A DNA stretch of 64,000 nt. Source: Methylotuvimicrobium sp018830325. Lineage in GTDB: Bacteria > Pseudomonadota > Gammaproteobacteria > Methylococcales > Methylomonadaceae. Both the position numbers and the translations under genes were made by a program. This document shows positions 32,991 through 42,695 of the stretch, one piece after another; position 1 is the stretch's first letter, and each line of letters opens with the position of its first letter. Below the pieces are notes generated by a model. The model made no database searches. It was not told where the DNA came from and worked only from the letters and a program-made list of their open reading frames with translations. The stretch lies in the NCBI RefSeq assembly GCF_044788715.1, contig NZ_CP173170.1:2480001-2544000 (forward strand). The letters are read 5' to 3'.

Positions 32991-33991
32991 TGTTTCAATT
33001 GATAAGTGGTCACGGCCTGGTTGTGTTCGGCAAGATTGGCGGAAAAAACATGCGTGCCATCCCCCTTAGAAACAAAATAAAGGCTCTCTCCTGCCTCAGG
33101 ATGAAGAACCGCATGTATCGAGGCTTGTCCGGGCATCGCGATCGGCGTCGGAGGTAACCCGCTAATGACATAGGTATTGTAGGGAGTATGCGTCAACAGG
33201 TCTTTCTTGCGAATATTGCCTTGATAATCCTCGCCCATACCGTAAATAACGGTTGGATCGGTTTGCAGTAACATACCTTTTTCAAGCCTGCGAATAAACA
33301 CGCCGGCAATTATCGGACGTTCCTCGGGAACGCTCGTTTCTTTTTCGACAATCGACGCCAGTATCAATGCTTGATAAGGAGACTCAAACGGAAGATTATC
33401 CTGCTTTTGCCGCCACTCCTGGTCCAAGATGCTCAGCATGCGATCATGAGCCCTTTTTAATAAGGCAAGATCGGTCGTGTTTTTATCAAAAAAATACGTG
33501 TCGGGAAAAAAAAGACCTTCGGGATGACCGTAATCAGAGTTTAAATAACTGAGCAAAGATTCGCTATCCGATTTATCCAGTGTTCTTTGAATGTAAGGGT
33601 GGCTATTTATTTGCTCAAGAAACTGATTGAAATTCCACCCTTCCGGAAAGGTGATGGCATATTGTCTGCTTTTTCCGGATGCGAATAAGGAAAGAATATC
33701 AAAAGCGGTAGCGCCTTGAGCGATTTCATAATCTCCGGCTTTCAAACGACCGGCGGATTGTGTTTGCAGGGCTAGTATTTTTAACCATAGCGGTTTAACC
33801 GCTAATTCTTGTTCCTGAAGTTTTTCAGTAATGCGGCCGAAGGAATCGCCTTTGTTGATTTCAATATAAACCGGCTTGTCGACTAAAGGAGTAGCCACAA
33901 AGTGCTGGTAATCGATCCATAGCCAGCCGAGTAAAAAGCTGGTTAATACAATCGAAATCCCCATGAGTTTATTTAGCATGCTTGAAGCCAT
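32987..33991 (-). CDS. mltG: Endolytic murein transglycosylase MltG
   Basis: The product has 334 residues. An N-terminal membrane helix (LMGISIVLTSFLLGWLWI) is followed by a LysM-like region with INKGDSFGRITEKL. The YceG catalytic domain includes ASIVEKETSVPEERPIIAGVF, LQTDPTVIYG and TPYNTYVISGLPPTPIAMPG. The glutamate of VEKET is the catalytic residue. It cleaves nascent glycan strands near the inner membrane. It overlaps both neighbours. Confidence 0.95.
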   Translation of the reverse strand: MASSMLNKLMGISIVLTSFLLGWLWIDYQHFVATPLVDKPVYIEINKGDSFGRITEKLQEQELAVKPLWLKILALQTQSAGRLKAGDYEIAQGATAFDILSLFASGKSRQYAITFPEGWNFNQFLEQINSHPYIQRTLDKSDSESLLSYLNSDYGHPEGLFFPDTYFFDKNTTDLALLKRAHDRMLSILDQEWRQKQDNLPFESPYQALILASIVEKETSVPEERPIIAGVFIRRLEKGMLLQTDPTVIYGMGEDYQGNIRKKDLLTHTPYNTYVISGLPPTPIAMPGQASIHAVLHPEAGESLYFVSKGDGTHVFSANLAEHNQAVTTYQLKQ

Positions 33992-34803
33992 TCTTTTTTG
34001 TACTGTTCGAGCCAGGCCGTTATTTCGCGCGTTACAGGGCCGACAGCAAATGGCTTGCCATCAATTTGGGTGACCGGCCATAAACCGATGACCGAATTAC
34101 AAACAAATATTTCATCCGCGTTTAATAATTCGTCGATACCGAAATAACGTTTCGACAAGACTAACGCATTTGATTCGGCGAGTTCTAAGATAATTTCGCG
34201 CATAATCCCGGCTACGCCGGAATGAAAAGTCTCGGAGGTACGGAGTTGTCGGTTAATGACATAAAACAAATTAGTCATCGTTCCTTCTATAACGTTCCCA
34301 TCGGCATCAAGCATCAAACCTTCTTGAATGCCGGGATCGTTCCATTCGGCGCGAGCTAAAATCTGTTCGAGGCGATTGAGGTGTTTAATGCCGGCAAGTG
34401 CCGGATTTAGCCCTAAGCGGGTAGAACATATCCTGGCAGTAATGCCATTGCTGGTATAATTTTCAGGATAATCAGGAAATGGATAAACACTAATAACACG
34501 AGTTGGTTTGATGCTGTCCGGTTGCCGATAACCTCGACCGCCCGTTCCGCGCGTCAGGATAATTTTTAACACGCCTCGATCGACGTCTTTAGCCGCATTC
34601 TCGGCTTCCGCGACTAAATTGCCGGTATCTTCTAAAGGGATTTGTAGACGCCGGCAACCTTCATTTAGGCGGCGGATATGTCTGTCGAAAAAAACCAGTC
34701 GACCTTTATCGATTTCAATCGTTTCAAATAAACCGTCGCCATATTGGAATCCGCGATCCGAAACATCGATGGTGCAACTCATCGCACCATTGATTAAAAA
34801 CAC
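33973..34803 (-). CDS. pabC: Aminodeoxychorismate lyase
   Basis: This PLP fold-type IV enzyme of 276 residues makes 4-aminobenzoate for folate. RGFQYGDGLFETI near the start, KIILTRGTGGRGYRQP, IKHLNRLEQILARAEW (containing the PLP lysine), EGTMTNLFYV and SVIGLWPV are the expected motifs. It sits between fabF and mltG as in E. coli. Confidence 0.94.
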   Translation of the reverse strand: MFLINGAMSCTIDVSDRGFQYGDGLFETIEIDKGRLVFFDRHIRRLNEGCRRLQIPLEDTGNLVAEAENAAKDVDRGVLKIILTRGTGGRGYRQPDSIKPTRVISVYPFPDYPENYTSNGITARICSTRLGLNPALAGIKHLNRLEQILARAEWNDPGIQEGLMLDADGNVIEGTMTNLFYVINRQLRTSETFHSGVAGIMREIILELAESNALVLSKRYFGIDELLNADEIFVCNSVIGLWPVTQIDGKPFAVGPVTREITAWLEQYKKEWLQAC

Positions 34804-34831
34804 CGAAAACTCACCTATGTCATCGAGCTAA

Positions 34832-36076
34832 TTATTCAAATCGCTTAAAAACCAACGTGCCGTTAGTTCCGCCGAAGCCAAAAGAATTCGATAAGGCCAC
34901 ATTCATCGACATATCCCGAGCAACATTCGGAACATAATCCAAATCGCATTCGGGGTCTTGGTTATCCAAGTTAATAGTCGGCGGCGCTAATTGATTTTTG
35001 AGGCTTAATGCCGTGAGTACCGCTTCGATGCCGCCTGCAGCACCCAAGAGGTGCCCTATCATCGACTTAGTTGAACTAATCGCAACCTTATAGGCATGAT
35101 TGCCTAACGCGGATTTCATCGCCTGTGTCTCACCGAGATCGCCGGCGGGCGTAGATGTTCCATGCGCATTGATATAGTCGACGTCTTCAGGATTCAAACC
35201 GGCATCGCGTAATGCATTTTTCATGCATCGAGCAGCGCCTTCTCCGCCTGGCGAAGGTGAAGTCATGTGATAAGCGTCTCCGCTCATGCCGTAACCCACC
35301 AGCTCGGCATAGATTTTCGCACCTCGTGCTTTAGCATGTTCCAACTCTTCCAGAACAACAACACCGGCACCATCGCTTAACACAAAGCCGTCACGGTCTC
35401 GATCCCATGGGCGACTTGCACGTTGCGGATCATCGTTTCTCCTCGATAAGGCTTTCGCTGACGCAAACCCGCCCATCGCGGTCGGTGACGTGGTACAGCG
35501 TTCGGCGCCTCCGGCGATCATCACGTCGACATCACCGTATTTGATCATTCTGGCAGCATCGCCAATGTTATGTGTACCGGTTGAACAGGCGGTAACAATC
35601 GCAAAATTAGGTCCTTTTAAGCCATATTTAATCGATAAATTACCGGAAATCATATTGATGATATTGCCGGGTACAAAAAACGGCGAAATACGTCTCGGAC
35701 CGCTTTTATCATATAGCGCATAACAGTCTTCAATGCCTGTTATCCCGCCTATTCCCGAACCGATTGCCACACCGATTCTTTCGGCATTATTATCATTAAC
35801 CTCGATGCCGGAATCCTCGAACGCTTGAGACCCTGCGGCTAATCCGTAATGGATAAAACCGTCCATGCGTTTTGCATCTTTTTCAGGAATATATTGTGAA
35901 ATATCGAAGTTTCTTATTACGCCACCGAAAGTCGTGGCAAATGCAGAAATATCGAAGGAATCAATGGCGGAAATACCGCTTTTACCATTGACGATTCCGT
36001 CCCAGGTTTCCGAAACTGTGTTAGCTAAAGGCGTAACCGCGCCTAGTCCAGTTATTACAACTCGGCGTGTGCTCAA
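34832..36076 (-). CDS. fabF: 3-oxoacyl-[ACP] synthase II
   Basis: The elongating condensing enzyme, 414 residues. The active-site cysteine is in IVTACSTGTHNIG, the two catalytic histidines are in NAHGTSTPAGDLGE and MIGHLLGAAGG, and the C-terminal SNSFGFGGTNG is present. It accepts malonyl-ACP and elongates acyl chains including the cis-unsaturated ones. A 13-base inverted repeat separates it from acpP. Confidence 0.97.
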   Translation of the reverse strand: MSTRRVVITGLGAVTPLANTVSETWDGIVNGKSGISAIDSFDISAFATTFGGVIRNFDISQYIPEKDAKRMDGFIHYGLAAGSQAFEDSGIEVNDNNAERIGVAIGSGIGGITGIEDCYALYDKSGPRRISPFFVPGNIINMISGNLSIKYGLKGPNFAIVTACSTGTHNIGDAARMIKYGDVDVMIAGGAERCTTSPTAMGGFASAKALSRRNDDPQRASRPWDRDRDGFVLSDGAGVVVLEELEHAKARGAKIYAELVGYGMSGDAYHMTSPSPGGEGAARCMKNALRDAGLNPEDVDYINAHGTSTPAGDLGETQAMKSALGNHAYKVAISSTKSMIGHLLGAAGGIEAVLTALSLKNQLAPPTINLDNQDPECDLDYVPNVARDMSMNVALSNSFGFGGTNGTLVFKRFE

Positions 36077-36156
36077 TGTTTTGTACCCGAAGTTAATTTT
36101 AAAGAGGGGATATTAAGGCATGCATAAGTGGACATTAACAGCATCCACTTACATAC

Positions 36157-36293
36157 TTCGAACGGTCATATTTTCGGTGGTTTGACGCCCTCTTTTGTTC
36201 TATAACGCTCACACTTCAGTTTGCTACTTACTTCCCTGTATGCGTCGAACAAAATTATCATGTCATAATTCGCCGAGAACATGACCGTTCGAA
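36157..36293. repeat. Inverted repeat between acpP and fabF
   Basis: Perfect 13-base arms TTCGAACGGTCAT (36157-36169) and ATGACCGTTCGAA (36281-36293) enclose about 110 bases without a gene. It may be a small insertion of a palindromic repeat or an RNA fold that sets the high acpP/fabF expression ratio. Confidence 0.6.
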
Positions 36294-36307
36294 ATATAAA
36301 GCAGTTT

Positions 36308-36538
36308 TTATGCGTTTTTTTCGACGTAATCGATCGCTTGTTGAACAGTAGTGATTTTTTCGGCTTCGTCGTCCGGAATTTCACATTCGAATTCTTCTTC
36401 AAGGGCCATGACGAGTTCAACGGTATCCAAAGAGTCTGCACCAAGATCATCGACAAAAGAAGCATCGTTAGCGATATCTTCTTTAACACCTAATTGCTCA
36501 GCGACAATCTTTTTTACTCTTTCTTCAACATTACTCAT
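36308..36538 (-). CDS. acpP: Acyl carrier protein
   Basis: The product is 76 acidic residues with the phosphopantetheine attachment site DLGADSLDTVELVMALE. The start MSNVEERVKKI is used; a longer frame adds six non-homologous residues. It carries acyl intermediates for the Fab enzymes around it. Confidence 0.98.
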   Translation of the reverse strand: MSNVEERVKKIVAEQLGVKEDIANDASFVDDLGADSLDTVELVMALEEEFECEIPDDEAEKITTVQQAIDYVEKNA

Positions 36539-36679
36539 AATTATTATCCTCAACAATGTAAGATTATTTTTAAAAAATATTACTTACAATAGTATAGTTA
36601 TTTGTTTTACTTAGAAATCCCGTCATCTCATTCCAGACGGCGGGGGAATTATACTTTATATTATAAAAATATCACAATA

Positions 36680-37408
36680 TTATGCCATGAACATGCCGCC
36701 GTTCACATGCAGCGTTTCTCCGGTGATATACGCGGCACGCTCCGATGCTAAATAAGAAACGGCATAGGCAATTTCTTTAGCATCGCCCAAGCGGCCTAAT
36801 GGTATTGAGCTTAAAAGTGCCTGCTTATGCTCTTCGGCGAGTTCACGGGTCATGTCGGTATCGATAAACCCGGGAGCAACTGTATTCACGGTAATTCCGC
36901 GCGAACCGACTTCCTTGGCTAGCGACTTGGAAAACCCCACGATACCGGCTTTAGCTGCGGCATAATTGGCTTGGCCGGCATTGCCGGTCGCACCAACTAC
37001 CGAGGAAATATTGATAATTCTACCGGTTTTCGCTTTCATCATGCCGCGCAAAACGGCTTTACTCATACGAAAAACCGATGAAAGATTCGTGGTAATAATA
37101 TCATCCCATTCATCATCCTTCATACGCATCAGTAAGTTATCCCGGGTAATACCCGCATTATTGACGAGAACATTAGGAGTCCCAAAATCGTCATTAATGG
37201 TTTTTATTACCGCATTAATCGAGTCAGGATCGGCGACATTGAGTTTGATGCCCGTTCCCGCATCGCCTAAGTAGCCGGCAATCGCTTCAGCACCCTGATC
37301 GCTTGTTGCCGTTCCGATCACAAAAAAATCGTCGGCAGCCAATTGCTCGGCAATTGCGCGACCGATACCCCTGCTCGCACCGGTTACCAATGCTATTTTT
37401 TTAACCAT
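36680..37408 (-). CDS. fabG: 3-oxoacyl-[ACP] reductase
   Basis: The product is a 242-residue SDR enzyme. TGASRGIGRAIAEQLA is the NADPH loop, NVLVNNAGIT the stabilising motif, and Ser/Tyr/Lys are in NISSVVGATGNAGQANYAAAKAG; TGETLHVNGGMFMA is the normal end. It overlaps fabD by eight bases. Confidence 0.97.
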   Translation of the reverse strand: MVKKIALVTGASRGIGRAIAEQLAADDFFVIGTATSDQGAEAIAGYLGDAGTGIKLNVADPDSINAVIKTINDDFGTPNVLVNNAGITRDNLLMRMKDDEWDDIITTNLSSVFRMSKAVLRGMMKAKTGRIINISSVVGATGNAGQANYAAAKAGIVGFSKSLAKEVGSRGITVNTVAPGFIDTDMTRELAEEHKQALLSSIPLGRLGDAKEIAYAVSYLASERAAYITGETLHVNGGMFMA

Positions 37409-38351
37409 TCACTATCTCCAAGGCTTGATTTAATGAGTCAGGATCATAGATGCTTAAATGTTCGGCATTTTTGGCAATTCGTTTATTCAAGCCAATGAGC
37501 ACTTTACCGGGACCGCATTCAACAAACGCAGTAACACCTTGGTCGGACATAAACTTTATTCCGTCCACCCAACGCACCGGCTTAAATAATTGCTCCCTTA
37601 GCGCATTGCGAATGACTTCCGGAGCACTATGGGTGCTGACGTCGACATTGTGGATTAGGGTGATTCGGGGTGAATCGATGCTGGTTTGCTGTAAGAGGTC
37701 GCTTAATTGCTCCGCAGCTGACTGCATTAATGCACAATGTGAAGGTACGCTAACCGGAAGCAAAACTGCGCGTTTTGCACCAACTTCCTTAGCCTTTGCC
37801 ATTGCACGCTCGACCGCTGCTTTGTCACCGGCAATGACAACTTGACCTGGCGCATTAAAATTAGCCGGCGCAACCACTTCGCTCTCGGCCGAATCCTTGC
37901 ATAGCTTTACGACTTCGTGATCTTCCAGCCCTAAAATTGCCGCCATAGCGCCCTGCCCGGCCGGAACCGCCTCCTGCATCAGGCGGCCTCTTTCGGAGAC
38001 TAATTTGATCGCATCTTCATAAGCCATCGCACCGGAGCAAACCAATGCAGTATATTCACCCAAACTATGCCCTGCCACCCAACCGGGTTGGACCGGACAC
38101 TGTTTATTCCATATTTTCCAAACAGCATAGCCGGCAGCCAACATGGCCGGTTGAGTTATTGCCGTTTGATTTAATTTTTCTAAAGGACCGGCTTCAACGA
38201 TTGACCATAAGTCATAAGACAACACCTCGGAAGCCTGCTCAAAAGTTTGCTTAATTTCCGGATAGGCTTCTGCCATGGCCGATAACATACCTACCGATTG
38301 GGAGCCTTGACCCGGAAAGACAAAAGCCAAATTATAAATTTGTTCAGTCAT
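37401..38351 (-). CDS. fabD: Malonyl-CoA:ACP transacylase
   Basis: The product has 316 residues. The family start AFVFPGQGSQSVGM, the nucleophile motif VAGHSLGEYTALV and the catalytic histidine region LLPVSVPSHCALMQ are visible. It loads malonyl onto ACP. It is twelve bases downstream of fabH. Confidence 0.97.
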   Translation of the reverse strand: MTEQIYNLAFVFPGQGSQSVGMLSAMAEAYPEIKQTFEQASEVLSYDLWSIVEAGPLEKLNQTAITQPAMLAAGYAVWKIWNKQCPVQPGWVAGHSLGEYTALVCSGAMAYEDAIKLVSERGRLMQEAVPAGQGAMAAILGLEDHEVVKLCKDSAESEVVAPANFNAPGQVVIAGDKAAVERAMAKAKEVGAKRAVLLPVSVPSHCALMQSAAEQLSDLLQQTSIDSPRITLIHNVDVSTHSAPEVIRNALREQLFKPVRWVDGIKFMSDQGVTAFVECGPGKVLIGLNKRIAKNAEHLSIYDPDSLNQALEIVNG

Positions 38352-38362
38352 TCATTTATTCT

Positions 38363-39331
38363 CTAGTATTTGATTAAAGCGGAGCCCCAAGTAAACCCAG
38401 CACCGAAAGCCTCCAATAAGAGCACTTGACCGCGCTGAATTCTCCCGTCTCTAATACCTTCATTCAACGCCAGCAACACGGACGCCGATGAAGTATTGCC
38501 TTGAGTTTCCAATGTCAATATAACGTTATCCATCGACATTTTAAGCTTCTTAGCGGTTGCAGCAATGATTCTCGTGTTGGCTTGATGGGGGACCAGCCAG
38601 TCGATTTCGGAGCGTTCCATGTTGTTTGCCGCCAATGTTTCATCGACTATTTGGCCGAGTGTGTTGACAGCGATCTTGAATACCTCGTTACCGCGCATAT
38701 TGACATAGCCGAGTTCATCGCGATTAGACTCTGCCGCGACTTGCGGATTAGGTAAATAGAGTAACTCTTCATATCCGCCGTCCGAGTGGATATGGGTCGA
38801 TAAGATGCCCGGACTATCGGAAACTTGCAATAAAACGGCGCCTGCTCCATCGCCGAAGAGGATGCAGGTACTTCTATCGGTCCAATCCATGATCCGAGAA
38901 TAGATTTCGGTGCCGACAATCAAAATGGTCTTGGCCGCGCCTGACTTAATATATTGGTCGGCAATACTTAATGCATAGATGGTTCCCGAACAAGCGGCTT
39001 GAATATCGAATGCCACACAATTTTTGATATTCAAACGCTCTTGCAATAAACAGCCAGTGCTCGGATAAATGCGATCCGGTGTTCCGGTCGCGACAATAAT
39101 CATATCTATTTGCTCCGGAGCTATGCCTGCCGCCGCAATAGCTTGACGTGCGGCAATTTCTCCCATGCTTGACGCCGTCTCGTCGGGAGCGGCGATACGG
39201 CGACTTTTAATGCCGGTGCGCTCATAAATCCAAGCATCAGAGGTATCGACGACTTTTGAAATATCGTCGTTTGTTCGGATTTGCTTAGGCAAATAACCGC
39301 CTGTGCCAATTATTTTAGAGCAATGCGTCAT
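38363..39331 (-). CDS. fabH: 3-oxoacyl-[ACP] synthase III
   Basis: The product has 322 residues and starts fatty-acid synthesis from acetyl-CoA and malonyl-ACP. Active-site cysteine in FDIQAACSGTIYAL, histidine in WLVPHQANTRII and asparagine in LETQGNTSSASV are present. It overlaps plsX by four bases. Confidence 0.97.
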   Translation of the reverse strand: MTHCSKIIGTGGYLPKQIRTNDDISKVVDTSDAWIYERTGIKSRRIAAPDETASSMGEIAARQAIAAAGIAPEQIDMIIVATGTPDRIYPSTGCLLQERLNIKNCVAFDIQAACSGTIYALSIADQYIKSGAAKTILIVGTEIYSRIMDWTDRSTCILFGDGAGAVLLQVSDSPGILSTHIHSDGGYEELLYLPNPQVAAESNRDELGYVNMRGNEVFKIAVNTLGQIVDETLAANNMERSEIDWLVPHQANTRIIAATAKKLKMSMDNVILTLETQGNTSSASVLLALNEGIRDGRIQRGQVLLLEAFGAGFTWGSALIKY

Positions 39332-40356
39332 AAACTCTCTCTTTTCGATAAAATGGTTTCGACCTGCTCGCCAATCTTTCTAATGACGCCTTTGGAAACT
39401 TCTATTTCCGCTAATTGCACGGCCGTTTTAAACGCCAGAGCATCCGCACCGCCATGGCTTTTGATCACTAGACCATTCAAGCCAAGAAAACTGGCACCAT
39501 TATACATTCTCGGGTCTATTCTCTGCTTGAAGGATCGAATGACCGGATAGATTAGCAAACCCGACAGTCGCGTAAAAATATTTTTATTGAACGCTTCTTT
39601 CAAAACGGTGCCGATCATCTTAGCCGCACCCTCGATGGATTTTAAAGCTACATTGCCGACAAACCCGTCGGCGACAATCAAATCGACCTTGACGTTTCCA
39701 GCCGTCAAAGAATCCCCTTCCACATAGCCAATATAATTTAACGATGAGTTTTCGAGCAGTTTCGCGGCAGCTTTAACTTGCTCATTACCTTTGACTTCCT
39801 CTTCGCCGATGTTGAGTAAACCGACGGTCGGATTATCGATGTTTTCAACGGCTTTAACCAATTCAGATCCCATTACCGCGAATTGAAAAAGATGCTCTGC
39901 CGTGCAATCGACATTGCCGCCTAAATCCAAAACATGAGTGTGACCGAATATCGAAGGTATTGTCGAGATAATAGCCGGTCGATCTATGCCTGGAATCATT
40001 TTTAAAACAAAACGTGCGGTTGCCATCAAAGCACCGGTATTACCCGCGCTCACACAAGCATCCGCTTCGCCGCTCTTAACTAGATTAATCGCGACGCGCA
40101 TCGAAGAATCTTTTTTATTTTTTAATGCTTTAGAAGGAGACTCATCCATGCTTACACATTGCGATGCATGGTGTATCGAAAGTCGGCCGGCAAAATCGAC
40201 CAAAGCCTGAGACATATGATCTTTTAACACGACTTCGTCGCCTACTAAGATCAGCTTTAAGTTTGGATTGTTCTTTAAGCAATCCAATGACGCCGGAATA
40301 GTTACCGCGGGCCCGTGGTCCCCGCCCATCGCATCAATTGAAATTGTTAAACTCAC
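39328..40356 (-). CDS. plsX: Phosphate acyltransferase PlsX
   Basis: The product has 342 residues and makes acyl-phosphate from acyl-ACP for phospholipid synthesis. The start TISIDAMGGDHGP, SAGNTGALMA and VVADGFVGNVALK-like segment (IVADGFVGNVALKS) match the family. A terminator precedes it, so it probably has its own promoter in the short gap. Confidence 0.96.
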   Translation of the reverse strand: MSLTISIDAMGGDHGPAVTIPASLDCLKNNPNLKLILVGDEVVLKDHMSQALVDFAGRLSIHHASQCVSMDESPSKALKNKKDSSMRVAINLVKSGEADACVSAGNTGALMATARFVLKMIPGIDRPAIISTIPSIFGHTHVLDLGGNVDCTAEHLFQFAVMGSELVKAVENIDNPTVGLLNIGEEEVKGNEQVKAAAKLLENSSLNYIGYVEGDSLTAGNVKVDLIVADGFVGNVALKSIEGAAKMIGTVLKEAFNKNIFTRLSGLLIYPVIRSFKQRIDPRMYNGASFLGLNGLVIKSHGGADALAFKTAVQLAEIEVSKGVIRKIGEQVETILSKRESL

Positions 40357-40369
40357 GCCTGCGAATGAC

Positions 40370-40426
40370 CCTAAAAAATAAGATGCTCAACCGAGTCGGA
40401 CAAATTCCGGTCCGGTTGAGCATCTT
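40370..40426 (-). terminator. Rho-independent terminator between rpmF and plsX
   Basis: Perfect 14-base arms (AAGATGCTCAACCG and CGGTTGAGCATCTT) are followed on the minus strand by ATTTTTTAG. It ends or attenuates the yceD-rpmF transcript before plsX. Confidence 0.85.
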
Positions 40427-40449
40427 GGTATAAAAGAAATCGACTTAAC

Positions 40450-40632
40450 TTAGTCTTCGTCGTTAGTATTCACGATTTGGCGGCCTTTGAAAAAACCATC
40501 GGGGCTAACGTGATGACGCAGGTGAGTTTCTCCAGTCAATGGGTCCTGAGACAGGGTTTTACTGGTTAACGCATCATGAGAACGACGTTGTCCACGTCTT
40601 GAGCGGGTTACTTTACTTTTTTGTACAGCCAT
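40450..40632 (-). CDS. rpmF: 50S ribosomal protein L32
   Basis: The product is 60 residues, MAVQKSKVTRSRRGQRRSHD at the N-terminus and HHVSPDGFF later, the standard gammaproteobacterial L32 without zinc cysteines. Its start overlaps the yceD stop (TAATG on the minus strand). Confidence 0.97.
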   Translation of the reverse strand: MAVQKSKVTRSRRGQRRSHDALTSKTLSQDPLTGETHLRHHVSPDGFFKGRQIVNTNDED

Positions 40633-41156
40633 TATTTCACTCCAGTATGCTTTAGTTTGGCTAAAATTGAAAAAGGGTTATTAGAATTCGATTGTTCGGT
40701 ATTTAAGTCGTCTTGATGATCGTGACTAACCTTGACTTTAAGACAGGCTTCCGAATGCCGCGGAAAATCAGGTAGGGCGAGCAATAGCTCATCTTCAACA
40801 ATATCTTTGAGAGGGATTTTCCCTTCTCCGACCAGCAAAGGCTCGTAATCTTGCGGTAACCGATCCGCTTCATCCAGTGAACTGACGATTCCGAGCTTAA
40901 TGTTGTTTTCTATATGCCAATCCATTGCATTTAAACAGTTTTGACACGCCACGGTCAAAGTCGCTGAAATTTTCCCTTCAATGCTTGCCAGTCGTCCTTG
41001 TCTGCTAAAAAAAAGATCAACAATAGCAACGCCCGAGTCATCTTTTAGCAAAGGCGCTAAACGACTTAGGCTTTTTAGTTTTATTTGTCCCGAGAGTTCG
41101 CTATGCTTATCAGCAAAACTCAGAGGGTCTATAAGTTCGGGTAATCGATCCAACAT
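40632..41156 (-). CDS. yceD: YceD/DUF177 family protein
   Basis: The product has 174 residues. VACQNCLNAMDW is the characteristic cysteine motif and LVGEGKIPLKDIVEDELLLALP the family signature. YceD is always next to rpmF and is implicated in 23S rRNA or ribosome maturation; its molecular role is not settled. It diverges from maf with about 60 bases between. Confidence 0.92.
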   Translation of the reverse strand: MLDRLPELIDPLSFADKHSELSGQIKLKSLSRLAPLLKDDSGVAIVDLFFSRQGRLASIEGKISATLTVACQNCLNAMDWHIENNIKLGIVSSLDEADRLPQDYEPLLVGEGKIPLKDIVEDELLLALPDFPRHSEACLKVKVSHDHQDDLNTEQSNSNNPFSILAKLKHTGVK

Positions 41157-41216
41157 AACCGGGCAATAATAGCTCTAATAGAGGCCTTCGTCAAACCGCA
41201 ATCTAACTTTACTAAA

Positions 41217-41801
41217 ATGGAATTCAAACACCTGGTTCTCGCTTCATCTTCCGAATATCGACAATTTTTGTTACGGAAATTGCATTTGGAATTTATTTGT
41301 GACTCGCCGGAGCTTGATGAAACACCGCTACCCGATGAGTCTCCAAGGCAAACCGCTCTCCGGCTTAGCCAAGCCAAAGCCAGTGAATTAATCGGAAAAT
41401 TTCCAGGCAGTTTAATTATCGGTTCCGACCAAGTCCCGGTTCTCAAGGGCTGCCGGCTTAGTAAGCCTGGCAATAGAAAAGCCACCATTGAACAACTATT
41501 GGCCGCCTCAGATCAATGCATGACATTTTACACCGGAGTAGCGGTTGCAAACACCTTAACAGGTGAAGTGATTAGCGCCATCGATGAATGCCATGTTTAT
41601 TTCAAAAAACTAACGAACACCACCATCGAGCGTTATGTCGATTTGGAAAAACCGTTTAATTGCGCGGGAGGATTCAAATCAGAAGGAATGGGTATCGCTT
41701 TATTGAACAAAATTGAAGGAGACGATCCTAATGCTCTGATTGGGCTGCCTTTAATTAAATTAATTAGCTTACTGGAAAAGTTCGGCTTCAAGGTGATTTA
41801 A
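41217..41801 (+). CDS. Maf-family nucleotide pyrophosphatase (YceF type)
   Basis: The product has 194 residues. LVLASSSEYRQFLLRKL near the start, IIGSDQVPVL, TGVAVA and FNCAGGFKSEGMGIALL fit the Maf fold. The SSS/EYR and F-K-S-E-G pattern with the yceD-rpmF neighbourhood points to the YceF subgroup, which hydrolyses m7GTP. It is a house-cleaning enzyme. The start is ATG at 41217. Confidence 0.92.
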   Translation: MEFKHLVLASSSEYRQFLLRKLHLEFICDSPELDETPLPDESPRQTALRLSQAKASELIGKFPGSLIIGSDQVPVLKGCRLSKPGNRKATIEQLLAASDQCMTFYTGVAVANTLTGEVISAIDECHVYFKKLTNTTIERYVDLEKPFNCAGGFKSEGMGIALLNKIEGDDPNALIGLPLIKLISLLEKFGFKVI

Positions 41802-41827
41802 ATAATTCGTCAAGGCCTTGAAAAGGC

Positions 41828-42682
41828 TCAATGGAACTGCTTGCCCGGAGCCAATATATCGAATGTGGCATTAGCCTCATCAACCGCCGCCGCCATCACT
41901 TGTTTTATTTTAGCTTCATTGAGACGAAGAATAGATAAGGTTGATGACGATAAGGTCGACAAAAACTCATCACGCGTTTTACTTTCATTCAAATTTATCG
42001 CCAAATAAAGCAAATGGGCATCCAATTTATGGATCAACGCCCTTTCAGGGTGCATTTGGTAACGTATCGCTTCCGATATCGATTCCGGGAGTTTCCATGA
42101 TTCTGCCAACTCACCTCCCACATCGGCACGAGTAAAGCCCAAGACTTGCCGCTCTAAATTGGCCAGTTGGCGCTTGTTTTGGAAATTGTTCTTCAGTATT
42201 TGCCGAGATTGATCGGGCAACTTGGTATAGATGACTAATGCCCCGATGTCGTGCAGCAAACCGGTCAAAAATAATCGTTCGCAATGCAAAACTGCCGCCT
42301 TCTTAGCTAGTAATTTAGCAATGACTGCGCAATGAATACTTTGTATCCAAAAGTCGGTCATGTTAATTAGGTCGTCGGGAATATTGTCGAAAGTATCGAC
42401 AACTGAAGTCGCTAACGCTAAGCTCTGTAATTCCTCTATTCCGATAATGGTAACGGCTCTAGAAATCGTATCGATTTTTGCTTGAAAACCGTAAAATGAA
42501 CTATTGACGATTTTCAATAAACGCATACTTAAAGCCGGATCTTTCGTTATGACCCTACCGATATCGATAGCGGTATAGCGAGGATCTCGAACCATTTCCC
42601 TGATTTGAAAATAGATATCGGGCAACGAATAGAGCTTGACGGAGTCTTCAATTAAGGATTTTGCAGTCAAACTCTTTGTCAC
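41828..42682 (-). CDS. HDOD-domain protein
   Basis: The product has 284 residues and is mostly one HDOD domain: YSLPDIYFQIREM, ITKDPALSMRLLKIVNSSFYGFQ, ITIIGIEELQSLALATSV, LFLTGLLHDIGALVIY. HDOD proteins are non-catalytic HD-domain relatives used in signalling; the target is unknown. It lacks the N-terminal cyclic-nucleotide-binding-like domain of the three tandem genes at 53.7-57.7 kb. It lies 14 bases downstream of the lytic transglycosylase gene. Confidence 0.88.
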   Translation of the reverse strand: MTKSLTAKSLIEDSVKLYSLPDIYFQIREMVRDPRYTAIDIGRVITKDPALSMRLLKIVNSSFYGFQAKIDTISRAVTIIGIEELQSLALATSVVDTFDNIPDDLINMTDFWIQSIHCAVIAKLLAKKAAVLHCERLFLTGLLHDIGALVIYTKLPDQSRQILKNNFQNKRQLANLERQVLGFTRADVGGELAESWKLPESISEAIRYQMHPERALIHKLDAHLLYLAINLNESKTRDEFLSTLSSSTLSILRLNEAKIKQVMAAAVDEANATFDILAPGKQFH

Positions 42683-42695
42683 CGTTGAGCCCGCC

